Shown here piece by piece: positions 1-11,068 of a stretch of DNA of 64,000 nt (position 1 is its first letter; each line of letters opens with the position of its first letter). This stretch comes from Pempheris klunzingeri (Eukaryota > Chordata > Actinopteri > Acropomatiformes > Pempheridae). The position numbers and the translations under genes were made by a program. The notes under the pieces are model-generated. The model saw only the letters and a program-made list of their open reading frames with translations. It had not been told where the DNA came from and ran no database searches. The DNA is taken from NCBI RefSeq assembly GCF_042242105.1, contig NC_092035.1, positions 11,178,477 through 11,242,476 of the forward strand. Direction: 5' to 3'.

Positions 1-1905
1 CACTCACCAGAGCAGCGTCATCTGAGAATCCTGGAGAGGACATGCCAAAGACCAAAGTTTTTCGTAAAAGCGCCTCCTTCACTCAGGGGGATTCTGAGCC
101 CATGCCTTTGCACCGCAGGTTTGGAGCCCCCTTAGAGATCCCATCGGTGGGCAATGGTAGCATAGAAGGGAAGAAGCTCCAGGAGGCAACCTCAATGTCC
201 GCACTAACAGAACAAACAACACTGGAGTCTGCTTCACCTATAAATAGGACACCAGGAAGATTGGACCAACAAGACCATGAGAATATGCACAGTTTGAATG
301 ACAGTGATTTGGATGAGATAACAGAGAAAAGGACCAAAATCCAGTTAGATAAGGCAGAAGTAGAATCTGATTCTAGATCCCCTTCTGTAATTACTCCCAT
401 AATTGTAATAGAGGAAGATGACGAAGAAGAAGAGAGGAAAGAAAATCAGGAGTTACATTTTAATGAAAACGATATAAAGAGAGACAAGGAAACAAGTAGT
501 AAAACGTCATCTGCGTACGCTCGTGCCATTCAAGCTGTTTCAGCACCGTCACAAACATCCCAGTCAGAAGATAAATCTGCTGCAGCCACGAAAGCTGATA
601 CAAAGTCCTCAGATACCCCCACATTACCTGAACATGCAGCAGTATTTGCCAGAGTAGCAACCGGTGATCGATCTCCTGGTTCTGTTTTCACATCGTCAAA
701 CCCTGATCTTCCTGCCACCCCCCGCCAGCCGGTGCTCAGATCAGACATCAAAGACATTGACTCAGAGGAGGTCTTTGAAGCCAGGTTTAAGAAGCGGGAA
801 TCATCTTTGACCCGTGGCCTCCGAAAGCTGACCAGAAATAAATCAGAGGAGAAATCACCTGTGCTAACCCGGAAGGTGACCGAGGGGGGTGAGGAAGTTT
901 ACAGGCCAGGGGCAAGGGGGGCGCCTCTTGAAATGGTATCCAAAGGACTACAGGAGAAATCCAAATCTGTTCAAGATTTAAGGGAGGAAGATCAGGAAAC
1001 AGGCCTCGGTCTGATTGGGAGGTTTTCCTTGCGGGCAAAGAGGTCAACGTCCGTTGATAAGAAGGGTGAGAAACCAAAGGAGGAAAAGCAGCAGGATGTG
1101 CAGGAAGCTGCCGTAAGCAAGAGGGTTTCCTGGGCTATTGGACGCAGTAAGTCCCTGGATACTAAGGAGCTGAGCAGTGCAGGGACGCAGAGACAGCAGG
1201 ATGAGAGAGAACAAAGAAAAGCTGAGGAGTCATCGGTTTCTGCTATGAGGCGCAAGTTTGAGTCTAAAGTGGCAGGAATCTCTGCCAAAATAAGGACCCA
1301 GTCGGAGGAGAGGAAGGATAAGGAAGCTGAGGGAAGTCAGAAAGAGCTGCTGCAAAAGGATTTAAAGAAAGTCACTGATTCCCCTGTCCTGGCAATGCGG
1401 CATAGGTTTGAGAACAAACTGGCAGGAATATCCACGAAAATCCGCAGCCAATCTGAGGAGAGAAAAGGGGATGCAGAGGGGCAAAAGACGCCCCTGTTCA
1501 CCCGCCACCGTCATTCCCAATCTGAGGGGCGAGGACTCAAAGGAATGGGCATCCCCGAGAATCAACTAGCAAAGCAAACCGGCACCGGTGCGTCCAAGGA
1601 ATCAATCGAATCCGCGTCTAGCGTCCAATCCGAAAAAGCCTCAGAGAGTGACAGGCGATCACGATGGGACAGGTGGGGTTTGACGAGGGGCAAGAAAGAC
1701 AAAACCCCCTCCCAGTCTGATTTGCCTTCATCTGTCCCCAAAGAAGAGGGTTTATCAAAAAGCCAGCAGTTTGTCCGCTCTGCCTCAGACTTCGCCCCTG
1801 TGTTCCACATCAAATTAAAAGACCACGTCTTACTCGAGGGGGAACCTGTCACTGTTAGCTGCCTCCCTGCTGGAAGTCCACATCCAGAAATTGCATGGAT
1901 GAAAG
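1..1905 (+). CDS. speg: speg large exon: basic Ser-rich region plus first half of an Ig domain
   Basis: End of the giant central exon. It is open in frame from base 3, so the ATG at 42 is internal, not a start. It encodes an acidic patch ([10 protein letters not shown], about 409-438), then a strongly basic region with many R-x-x-S type sites: RSTSVD, RSKSLD, RTQSEE, RSQSEE, RSASDF. Two copies of an AMRxxFExKxAGISxKIRxQSEERK block lie at about 1242-1317 and 1392-1467. The exon ends in the A-E strands of an Ig domain ([15 protein letters not shown]). The donor GTATCT follows base 1905, phase 1. The region is probably disordered and phosphorylated (inference). Confidence 0.9.
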
Positions 1906-4900
1906 GTATCTCACACATTTCTTTTTGATGTTATCATAGTTTGATCCAGAAACTGCGGCTCAGTTGCTTAAATTCTTTGCGTATTCCAGATCGGAAACCG
2001 CTGGAGGTGGATGACAGAATCAGCCTGGTCTCCCACCCGGACGGCAGGCAGCTTCTTATGATCATGAAGTCCAGCCGGAAAGACGATGGAGTCTATGAAT
2101 GCGTAGCTACAAACCCCATCGCTACCATCACCACCTCCTGCACTTTGTCCATTGCTTGTGAGTAGCTGGTTTAGCACATATTCAGGGAAAATAGGAGTTG
2201 GGAGTCTTAAATCATATTCATTAATGTTGACGATACAAATTACAGCACAGGGCTCGTTTGCCTTTCATGGACGTACAGTAATTATCATCATATTGTGATA
2301 TATTTTCTATAATTTGATTTTAATTGCTGGAACAGTGGCGTGAATATTAATGTAGCCGAAATGAATATTAATGTCAGCAGATTAACTTTACAGTAGATTA
2401 ATTTAATGGATTTTTGGATTTTCTCATATTCATCATCTAATAGGAACAAATGATGCTTCCTGCACTTCGAAAGCAGCCGTACTCAAGACTGCAGTCATGC
2501 CTTTGCACGAACTGTTGTTCTCATTACACACTATTCATAGGTTCTGCTCATGAATACAACAAAAACAACGATACTTTTTGTGGCTTCGGTGGAGAATATA
2601 TTTCTCAAATGTCAGGTGCTATCAATTGTACTTTGGACACACTAATCTCAGCCACTGATGCTATTTGTCTCCCCTTGATAATCTATCAGCAGTGTGAAAA
2701 ATACTTCAGACATCTTATCTCGCCCGAAGCATTGGCTCCACTGTGCCGGTGCGCAGGCTTAATGGGAAAAACATTTTGAAATTATGGAACGACACCAGTT
2801 GTGTCAACTTTGGTTTGATGTCACGACAAAACTCAAACCACCCTTTGGATTGTTTTTGTACCCTGGGCTTGAGAAAATGAACACCTTGTCTTTTCTTCTT
2901 TGGTGTTTTGAATCTGAATGAGTGTAATTTGTAACATAGTGTGTGACTGATTTCTATTATAGAATGGTAAAGTAAATTGTAATGTAGAGGATCTTCCCCG
3001 TGAACACTAAAATATGTAGTTTGCTGGGAACAAAATGAACATTAAGCATGAGTATTGATGATTAAACAGGTCAACCACAGCTATAGAAATCAAACATTAT
3101 CAACACAAAAGACATTAGATCACATATTACACTTAACACAGTTCAATCGTGCACACATGCTCATACTGAGACCACAAACAACACAAGACCCTGTTGTAAT
3201 CACACTGTAAAAACATGCACACCCTACAATGAACCTGTCCACATGCACCCCCTTAAAATCACATACACAAAAAAAAGCCAGAGGAATATCTTCACTGTTT
3301 ATACCCATAATGTTTGCTGACCGCCAGCTCTCACACAATATGAACGGCCCAGTATGACCACAGTCGTATCTACTGACCACTGGAGAGCTTCACTCAAGTC
3401 TATGATGATCTGTTATGTGCCTCTGCATGCCAGTGCACACTCATCTAATTTGTTCTTCCCTTTTCCCATCCCTCTGAAGGTGTCCCAAAACGGCCAGGCA
3501 CCCCTGAGGTCCCCCAGACTTACAACAACACAGCCCTGGTGCTCTGGAAGCCAGCAGACACCAAGTCTCCATGCAGCTACACCCTGGAAAGAAAGACAGA
3601 AGGTAATAATAAGGAGTAATGACATTGAACAAACCATGCATGCTCCCCTCACTACATTTATTCTGTTATTTATCATTTAATGGCATTCAGCTCATCCAAA
3701 GAAACACGCTCTCGTTTTAAAGTTAAAGTAAAACGCTTTGCGATTATTTGTTTAGTTGTTTAATTTGTCTGGTTTTAAAACTACATTCCCTTTGTACACT
3801 ATTGTCAGAATGATGTGTGTGGCCGCATGAGGAAAAATGAAATTAAAATCCAGGATTTCAAGCTCCTTGGAGGTAGCAGTGTTTGAAAAGCTTTGACAAT
3901 GTTTGGCTTTGTGCAGAATTTGGAGAATGCTCTGAGAAATAAGTTTCCAAATCCATAGACACCGGTTAGACAGAGAAAATGAGTCAGTCCATGAGGGGAA
4001 AGTGACTGTGCCAGTGCCGCTGTCAAAGATTTTAGTCATTATGCGCGATGAGTCATCATTGTCTCATAATGTGGTGGATGAAAATAAAGTCACAGAAACT
4101 TGGAGTAACACAGTTTGTGAATATTTATTGAACTTAGATACATACATTTTATTTTGGCATGTATTGCCTTGTCATCTCAGTCCAAATGCAATCTCAGTAT
4201 TGATGTAGGTATGCACAGAAAAGCACATTACTACCTAATTTACAGTTTCAGTCAGGCCTGCCTAAGAAATAAGATTCTGTGACAGATAACGTGTTTGCAT
4301 GTACATAATTTATGTTGTGTATCGTTTCAAATCTTTGTTTTTATCCATATGCATGTCCAGATTCTCATCAATCTGTCAGCATCACCACCTGGTGGTTAAT
4401 CTGTGAACTACAACATGACGTTTACCATTCGAAGGAAACAGAAAATCAGAGTTTATTTTCCCATTTTTACTTTTACTTTTCCCTCAAGAATCTAGTTTCT
4501 CCTTATTATAATTTCACTTAACATACACATAAATCCACTGTGCATACTTAAATGTGCACAAATGTGCATATATGGCTCTATGCACTGTCCATAAAGATCA
4601 CAGCAACATCATTTAAAGCACATTTCTTTCTTTTCCCCCTGTTGTGCAGGTGATTCTAACTGGCTGACTGTAGCCACCGGAGTTGTCGACTGCTACTACA
4701 ATGTCACAGATCTACCAGCAGGGGGCACGTTTAAGTTCCGTGTTGCCTGCACCAACAAGGCGGGACAGGGGCCGTACAGCAACTGCTCTGCTCCAGCCAG
4801 CCTGGACTCGACAGGTGATTATGTGAAATGCACAGCACATGATTGTAGTGAGTCTGTGCCTGTGCTCCATGCGTGGCTCTCTTTGTCTGTTTTCACAGCT

Positions 4901-7900
4901 GACGGAGCTTCACCTGCTCTGGCCGTCGTGAAGACCGTCCCAGCTCCACCTGCACCAGCTGTCACCTCCTCAGTGACCGTGCCTTCGCTAAAACCAGTCC
5001 AGAACAGCGCTCCCAGAACAGCTGCCTCCGCCATCATCACTTCCACCTCCACCTCTCCAAAATACGCAGCCCCCCCTGCTGCTTTGCCTCTTCCGGCTTC
5101 GTCGTCATCCAGAATGGCGGTCGCTCCCACCCCTCCGTCCTCTCTGCCCTCCAGCCCCTCAACAAACCCCCCATCACCATCTGCAGCATCTGAGGATGCT
5201 CCAAAAATAAGCTCCGCTCTTCCCTCTTCACCCACAGTCAAAGCACCTCCCCCTTTTGTCCTCCCCAAACCCCAGAGTCCAGTAAACGTGGTGTCTCCTA
5301 TGACCCAAACCCCCCCAATATCACCACCACTCCTTCTTGTGACCCCACCAGCGACACCAACCAAGCCAGCAGTGGCCTCCGTGCCCACATACGTTCCCAC
5401 CACTACCGTCACAGCTCGTGTGGCCCCAACCCCTGTCTCCTTTTCCCCGCAAGTGCTGCAGACCTCCAGCCTCAGCCCCATTGGTGATGGGGGCAGTACC
5501 CCCACCAGAGGCACACCATCGGGACGCACTACACCCTCCACTGCTCTACGACAGGGGGTGCCACAGAAACCCTACACTTTCTTAGAAGAGAAAGCCAGGT
5601 GAGTCAGATTTGAAACAAGACCACAGAAAGCATTAAGATCAGACCTGTGTTTTAGGGGGGGTGGTGATTAGGGCGGTAACTTCAAATGGCTTTTTTCCAG
5701 GGGTCGTTTTGGAGTCATCCGAGAGTGCCGTGAGAACAAGACGGGCAAAATCTACATGGCGAAGATCATTCCCTACAGCCAGGAGAACAAGCAGGAAATC
5801 CTGAAGGAGTACGAGATCCTGAAATCCCTCCACAATGAAAAGGTCATGGCTCTGCACGAAGCCTACGTCACGCCACGCTACCTGGTGCTCGTGGCCGAGT
5901 ACTGCACCGGTAAAGAGCTGCTGTACAGCCTCATAGACAGGTAGGTGGTGGACGGTGGATATGTCACCTCATACTGAGATACACAAATTCAGGCAGACTT
6001 AAATAGCAGGGAGCTAGAAAGAAGACCTTTTCCTTCTCCGTGCAGTCCATTTGGAGGGATGAGCCAACAATGAGTAATTTAAATGAAGCCTAGCTGCACC
6101 CTAGTTCAATTTATGTTTCTTCAGACACTTTAATTAAACTATGGCTCTGTAAAACATTAATGATATTAATATTCTTAATGATTTAAAGCTGAATATCCAT
6201 TTAAATCACCAAAGGAAGTTGAAGACGGATTGCTGAAAAGAAAAGAACATAACTTTCCTGAATATAAGCATCACTAGTACATGAAGAAGAAAGATTTCCC
6301 TAAGTGTTGTTTGGCTTTATAAGTCTTCAATGTGCAAGGCTAGAAGTTGTCCTGTTTTTGCCTCTGGCCATTATAAGACAGTTTCAGTCTGTTTAAACTT
6401 GCAACAGCATCGTTTGAGATTTTTAAGAGCTCAAATAAATACATTATCTGTTAACACAAAGATGAGCTATGGAACTTTAGAGCAGTGGCAGCAGTGTCCT
6501 CTGCTGCCGCATATTGTAATTACAGGACCGTTTAATTCTGTTGATATCTTGAGCGATGAAGGGTACCGCACTGTTCTAACTAGAGCAAAAATATTCCAAG
6601 GGGAACACCACTTGAGCATTAACAATGAATGATCCACAGTTACCATATTACTTTCAGTGCATTTGTTAACATTAGTGACGATAGATCAAGGAATAAATCG
6701 TCAAAAAACTCTCCCCATCTCTTTTTGGACCATAAACATGAAATAATAACCTGATGTATTTTAAATGGAACAGATGTATGAATGTTTGCTTTTGCTGCTC
6801 ACAGGTTCCGTTACTCTGAGGACGACGTGGTGGGTTACCTGGTCCAGATCCTCCAGGGAGTCGAGTACCTCCACAACCGCCGCATCCTCCACCTGGACCT
6901 CAAGCCCGACAACATCATGGTGACCAACCTCAACGCCATCAAGATTGTGGACTTTGGAAGCGCTCAGAGCTTCAGCCCCCTCAGCCTAAAACAGCAGGAG
7001 TCGGGGGCAGGCGTGCTGGAGTACATGGGTACTTGACTTCTTTCATGTACAGATATTGGTCATTTGTCCTAAATTTGCTTTTTCAAGTTCAGTAGATCCA
7101 CTAACAATGTAAATGACAACATGAATCAAAATGTTCATCCTCTTGACTAATCCAAGCTCCTGAGATGGTAAAAGGTGAAGTGGTTGGTCCTCCTGCGGAT
7201 ATTTGGACTGTTGGAGTTGTCGCCCACATCATGTAAGTGAAGCGTCCTTTTGGAATTCACTTGTCTGTGTTTCACATCACTTTAAATAACTTTAATTCTT
7301 AAGGCCAGGTTCAGTGGGAAAACACGTCTTGTAGAACATACATTTTAATCAATGAGACAAATGATTTTATAGCCCCATTTTGTTAAAGTAGGATGGTTAA
7401 AGTAGTGCCACATTTTGCTAATTGAATGACTTTTAAATCGTATTAACAATCAGGCTTAGCGGCCGGCTGCCCTTTGAAGATAAAGACCCTCAGCAAGTGG
7501 AATCCAAAATCCTGATGGCAAAGTTTGACCCGACAAAACTGTACCCAAATGTGTCCCAAAGTGCCTCCGCCTTTCTCAAGAAGATGTTGAGCAGTTACCC
7601 ATGGTGAGTGGCAGCAGAATTAGATTTTACACTCACCTTTAAGAAAGAAAAATATGAAGTACTGTGTATTTGTGTGTGTTTTCAGGGCTCGTCCAACTAC
7701 ACGAGACTGCTTCGCGCAGGCCTGGCTACAGGACTCCTACCTGATGAAGCTGAGGAGACAGACTCTCACCTTCACCTCCGGTCGACTCAAAGAGTTCCTC
7801 GTGGAACAACAGTGTCGTCGCACAGAGGGCGCCACCAAGCACAAGGTGCTGCTGCGCACCTACCAGAGCTCGCCCCAGTCCCCGGCGTCTGGGTCCGCGC

Positions 7901-7923
7901 CGCACGTTCCCAGCCCGAAGTGA
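1..7923 (+). CDS. speg: SPEG, striated muscle preferentially expressed protein kinase (3' part; 5' end outside window)
   Basis: Giant muscle Ig/FN3/kinase protein of the obscurin-MLCK family, needed at the triad/junctional SR of striated muscle (family knowledge). The frame is already open at base 3, so the gene enters from the left. Coding exons: 1-1905, 1990-2157, 3480-3602, 4650-4814, 4899-5598, 5701-5940, 6805-7028, 7157-7232, 7454-7603, 7686-7923. All junctions are GT-AG with matching phases, and bases 3-7923 spliced give 1328 codons plus TGA. Domain order is basic/Ser-rich linker, Ig, FN3, Pro-rich linker, kinase 2, conserved C-tail ([19 protein letters not shown]), the order of the SPEG C-terminus. 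Alternatives such as obscurin are disfavoured by that C-tail and by the [20 protein letters not shown] segment. The teleost a/b paralogue is unresolved. Confidence 0.93.
1990..2157 (+). CDS. speg: speg exon: second half of the Ig domain
   Basis: Starts after CAG (1987-1989) and completes the split Ig fold: [19 protein letters not shown], then [12 protein letters not shown] with the conserved D-x-G-x-Y-x-C motif. The donor GTGAGT starts at 2158. Phase 1 on both sides, typical of Ig/FN3 modules. Confidence 0.9.
3480..4814 (+). CDS. speg: speg FN3 domain, two exons (3480-3602 and 4650-4814)
   Basis: Exon 3480-3602 reads [20 protein letters not shown] followed by [20 protein letters not shown], the A-C strands of a fibronectin type III domain. 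Exon 4650-4814 reads [19 protein letters not shown] and then [17 protein letters not shown], the E-G strands with the typical F-R-V-x-A-x-N-x-x-G motif. Both are phase 1 with good acceptors (CTCTGAAG, TTGTGCAG). The 1.05-kb intron between them holds nothing I recognise. Confidence 0.9.
4899..5598 (+). CDS. speg: speg exon: proline/serine/threonine-rich linker before kinase 2
   Basis: A 700-nt exon encoding a low-complexity Pro/Ser/Thr linker (for example [22 protein letters not shown]). It ends in [13 protein letters not shown], the conserved lead-in to the C-terminal kinase. The open antisense frame of 240 codons here is a by-product of biased composition. The donor GTGAGT follows base 5598. 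Confidence 0.9.
5701..7923 (+). CDS. speg: speg C-terminal (second) protein kinase domain and C-tail
   Basis: Exons 5701-5940, 6805-7028, 7157-7232, 7454-7603 and 7686-7923 encode a full kinase fold: glycine loop [13 protein letters not shown] lysine in IYMAKIIP, alpha-C glutamate in [10 protein letters not shown], catalytic loop [14 protein letters not shown], activation-segment end [20 protein letters not shown], and subdomain XI with RPTTRDCF. The HRD arginine is leucine, as is normal for MLCK/obscurin/SPEG kinases. The first glycine of the loop is replaced (A-R-G-R-F-G). The Asp of the catalytic loop, the DFG Asp and the Lys are all present, so an active kinase is plausible. The C-tail ends VPSPK, stop TGA 7921-7923. 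Confidence 0.93.
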
Positions 7924-8592
7924 GATGGCGGCGAAAGCGCAGCACCGGGCGCGAGTGCGCGGGGATGGATCTGCCCACAGCGAAGCAAAATAACAACCTT
8001 CTTGCTTCTTACCTCCTCTGTGAGCCACCGCTGTATGGAAAATGTCAGCCTGCCTACTGAGGCACAGGTTAAGGCACAGGGGATGGGCAGACGGCCGGAT
8101 ATGGCTAAAATATCTAAAGAGAAGACGGCAGCCCAGGTGTTATTTCGGGAGACTTCAACATTCAACATTAAGGGAGCTCTGAGATGAAATAACCACACAC
8201 AGACATACAGAGCGAGAAGCAGACCGCCGTGACGTCAGGCCTGCTCAGAAACTGTTAATCCACTGAAAGGACACGGGATGTTCTTTGGTTTTCTTTGATT
8301 GCACAATTTCTCAGTCCCAGTGTGAGCTCTGAAATTGCACATTAATATATGGTTTTTAACACTGATCTCCACTCTGCACGATCGGCCTGGAGCGTGTGTA
8401 TCATTAGCATTTCTACTGTGCAACCTTGTTCATGTCACTAAATTCAGTAGTAAACAATTCACGTGAATGTACCATGATTTAAGCTGCTAATTTATTTTTT
8501 TGCATTTACATAATACATTTTAAAACTCAAAACCAAAAATATTCTTTTTTTTTTCTGGAAATTGTTTACTTTTTCATGTTAATTTATTTGCA

Positions 8593-8636
8593 TGTGTGTG
8601 TGTGAGTGTGTGTGTGTGCGTGTGTGTGTGTGTGCG
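8593..8636. repeat. (TG)n microsatellite in speg 3' UTR
   Basis: Imperfect TG dinucleotide tract with GA and CG interruptions, read directly. Confidence 0.95.
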
Positions 8637-9268
8637 CAAGCATTTTAGATTCACTTTTCAAATTAGCATTGAGGCAAAAAAAAGAATAAAAATACAGAGT
8701 GTATTTGTGATTGGTGTTAAGACTCACACAGTAAAAACGAGCTATTTTAGGGCGATCTAGGAATATTTGGTACAATTTTTTTTGTTCTGTGGTTCAAACT
8801 AAACTCTAACTGTAATGCAACTATGAAATCGGTTTGTGATGTAGATAACAGTTTACTTTGAACAGTCATACACGCTGGTAAATTGCTGTGGTTTCTCAGT
8901 ATTACCCATCGATTGGTCAGGTTGCTCAAATCGTGATCACCCAGTTAGTGCCTAAATCGGATTAATATCCAAAATATTTATCTTGTAAATGTGTCTCCAT
9001 TAATACAAACTCATGATTGATAGAATATTTGAACAAAGCAAAAATTTGACTGCAATATTTGGACTTTCCATCAACAGACAGACTCTTACATCCATGCATA
9101 CATTTCTACATGCACACATGCAGTCCTTGTAATAATAGAGCGTCTTGTGTATTGATCGATCAGTGTTCCCTTTTTGTATGAATTTGGACGGTTGAAGATT
9201 TGTAAATGTACCAATTTGCGGTGTTTATATGTGGAAAAAGTTGAACATGTTTTTATGAGATAGTATGT

Positions 9269-9274
9269 AATAAA
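9269..9274 (+). terminator. speg poly(A) signal
   Basis: AATAAA in GTAATAAACT, about 1.35 kb after the stop codon. It is the only canonical AATAAA I found on this strand between the stop codon and 9.3 kb. Confidence 0.6.
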
Positions 9275-9292
9275 CTATTGATACAATTGGGA

Positions 9293-10600
9293 AAATGACT
9301 GTTTCTCTCTCTCTCTGGGGCTTTATGGCTTTGTTTTGCGAACTATTCCATAGAAAACTCTGTTAACACTGCTACTACAGGTGGAAACACGGGAGTGTGA
9401 CCTGAGCACAGGTGTAACTGATGACCATGTGACGGCCTCACCCCATCCAGGTGTGGCAGGAGGGCGCCGCTGTCTTCCACACTCGACTCACTGTCAGGAT
9501 TTCCAGTGACACTCGCACGAAACACTTTTTTTTTTTTTTTTTTTTCACTCCATGCTTCTACAAGTCAGCATTCATATTCCATTAAAAAAAACTAAACAAA
9601 AAAAAAAAGGCCTGTAACGCAACACACAGGGAAGATGAAGGAGGTAGTCACAGTTAAAATGAGGACTGAGGTGTGATGGCTGAAGGGTCTTCGCTGGAAA
9701 GCATGCACAATAAAAGGTAAGCTTGCTATTTTTTTTTTTTAAGGTTTAAAATATAAATAAAAATGGCACCGTGGCATATGGGGTTGTGCAATGTGACTAT
9801 ATATATAGACATGTATATACATATATATAGATATGTGAGACAATATAAGTGGTCTGCCTTTTTATCATTTTATTATTTAATATGTCCCATTGTATGACAT
9901 TAACATCAACTCAACTGACTTTCTGGCAATACTGACTATTATGATTTTTTGTTTTCAGTGTGAGGTACTTTGACTGTCAGGTGCTTCAGTCCAAACGGTT
10001 ATTTTATCTGAAATACATCCACACAGTTTACCACATAAAAACTTCCTCCACTTCCACACCAAACAACACAACAAAGACGCATCACAGCCCCTGACAGATC
10101 CAGTTGAGAATATTTACAGATCTTTCCCTTACAAACAGCGGACCTCACCCTGCCTGCTGCACTTGTGCGACGCTCCCTTGCTCTGGGCAGTTTCAAGGGG
10201 ACCCAAACGGGGCGTTTCTTCGCTGCAACTTCTCCACAGAGTTCTGCTCTTGAGCAAGTTTTTTTTTTTTTTTTTTTTTTTTCTTCTTCTTACAAACAGC
10301 GATCATTGCACAACAGCTCCAGCACTGCAGAAACCATCTGTGTGTCCATGTGTGTATGAACAAAGCCGATCAGATGGTCGCGAACACGGTGAAAAGTTTC
10401 TGTTTTGTTTTTAAACATCCTCTGGTAGGGGGGCAGGAACAGCCTGGAAGTAGATAACTTATCGTGTATATTTAACATTTAACACAGGATAAAGCCCATG
10501 CTGAGGTAGATATTAGACACTTAAACGGCGTAATTAATGTCTAACTTTGACTAAAACAAGTTCGGCGGTAGAGTAACTTAGTTTGAAGCTACTTTTAAGG
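9293..10600. other. speg-ctdsp1 intergenic spacer, no gene seen
   Basis: About 1.3 kb without supported coding potential. It contains T homopolymers (9526-9545 and about 10260-10281), an A-rich stretch near 9583-9608 and a TATATA-rich patch at about 9799-9830. Short open frames on both strands have no recognisable domain. Confidence 0.6.
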
Positions 10601-10995
10601 GATCATCATCAAACTTGCAGACGCCAGGAGAGGGAGGGCTGCGCGCGGCCATTCCCTTACTGCGCCACTTTAAGTGAAATGGGAAGCCTTGAAACCTCCA
10701 TGTTTGTATCTTGAAATTGCGAGCGGAGCCGAGCACCATATTGAATCAAAGTTGCCATCTCTTTGGTGAATGTTTTTTAGAACTTCCAGCCGTCAAAGTC
10801 GAGCGTGTTTCGGAGCGGACCCCAGCAGCCGGAAGGCGGAATGGACGAGCTGTAGCCGACTTGTTGCGATGTTTCCCGGTGCGCTGCGGCGACGTTTCCG
10901 TGCGTGTTGAGTTGTTTTAATGCAGCACCGAGTCGGCGAACAATCTGTAAACTTTTAAAGTGTGAGGTCAGCACTCTGGACCAGACCTGGATGTG
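10601..10995 (+). promoter_or_regulatory. ctdsp1 CpG-rich promoter / 5' UTR region
   Basis: The composition changes sharply to GC- and CpG-rich sequence (GCGCGCGGCC near 10640; GCGAGCGGAGCCGAGC near 10719; GGTGCGCTGCGGCGACG near 10878) just upstream of the ctdsp1 start. No TATA box is evident, so this is probably a dispersed CpG-island promoter. The transcription start is not determinable by eye. Confidence 0.55.
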
Positions 10996-11068
10996 ATGGA
11001 CCATCCGTCCTCCGTGATCACCCAAGTCAGCCGGGATGAAGAGGGGAGCAGAGCCGCGGGAGAGAGGG
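10996..11068 (+). CDS. ctdsp1: ctdsp1 coding exon 1 (start codon context)
   Basis: ATG at 10996 has G at -3 and G at +4 (strong context) and opens [19 protein letters not shown], the conserved SCP N-terminus. A second ATG at 10991 is followed at once by TGA, which overlaps the true start (ATGTGATGG). The donor GTAAGA follows base 11068, phase 1. Confidence 0.9.

Larger units (their letters stand above)
7924..9292 (+). other. speg: speg 3' UTR
   Basis: Non-coding sequence after the speg stop, AT-rich, with a TG microsatellite at 8593-8636. It ends just after a canonical AATAAA poly(A) signal at 9269-9274. The cleavage position is an estimate. Confidence 0.6.

Noticed and set aside
42..44. ATG at 42 as the speg start codon
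   Set aside because: The same frame is open back to base 3 and the peptide is internal to SPEG; the window simply starts inside the exon.
2450..2779. 109-codon plus-strand frame in a speg intron
   Set aside because: Lies in a 1.3-kb intron with no splice phase agreement, and the translation is without domain features.
4819..5541. 240-codon open frame on the minus strand
   Set aside because: Shadow of the Pro/Ser/Thr-rich speg linker exon. The Gly/Glu/Val-rich antisense translation is a composition artefact.
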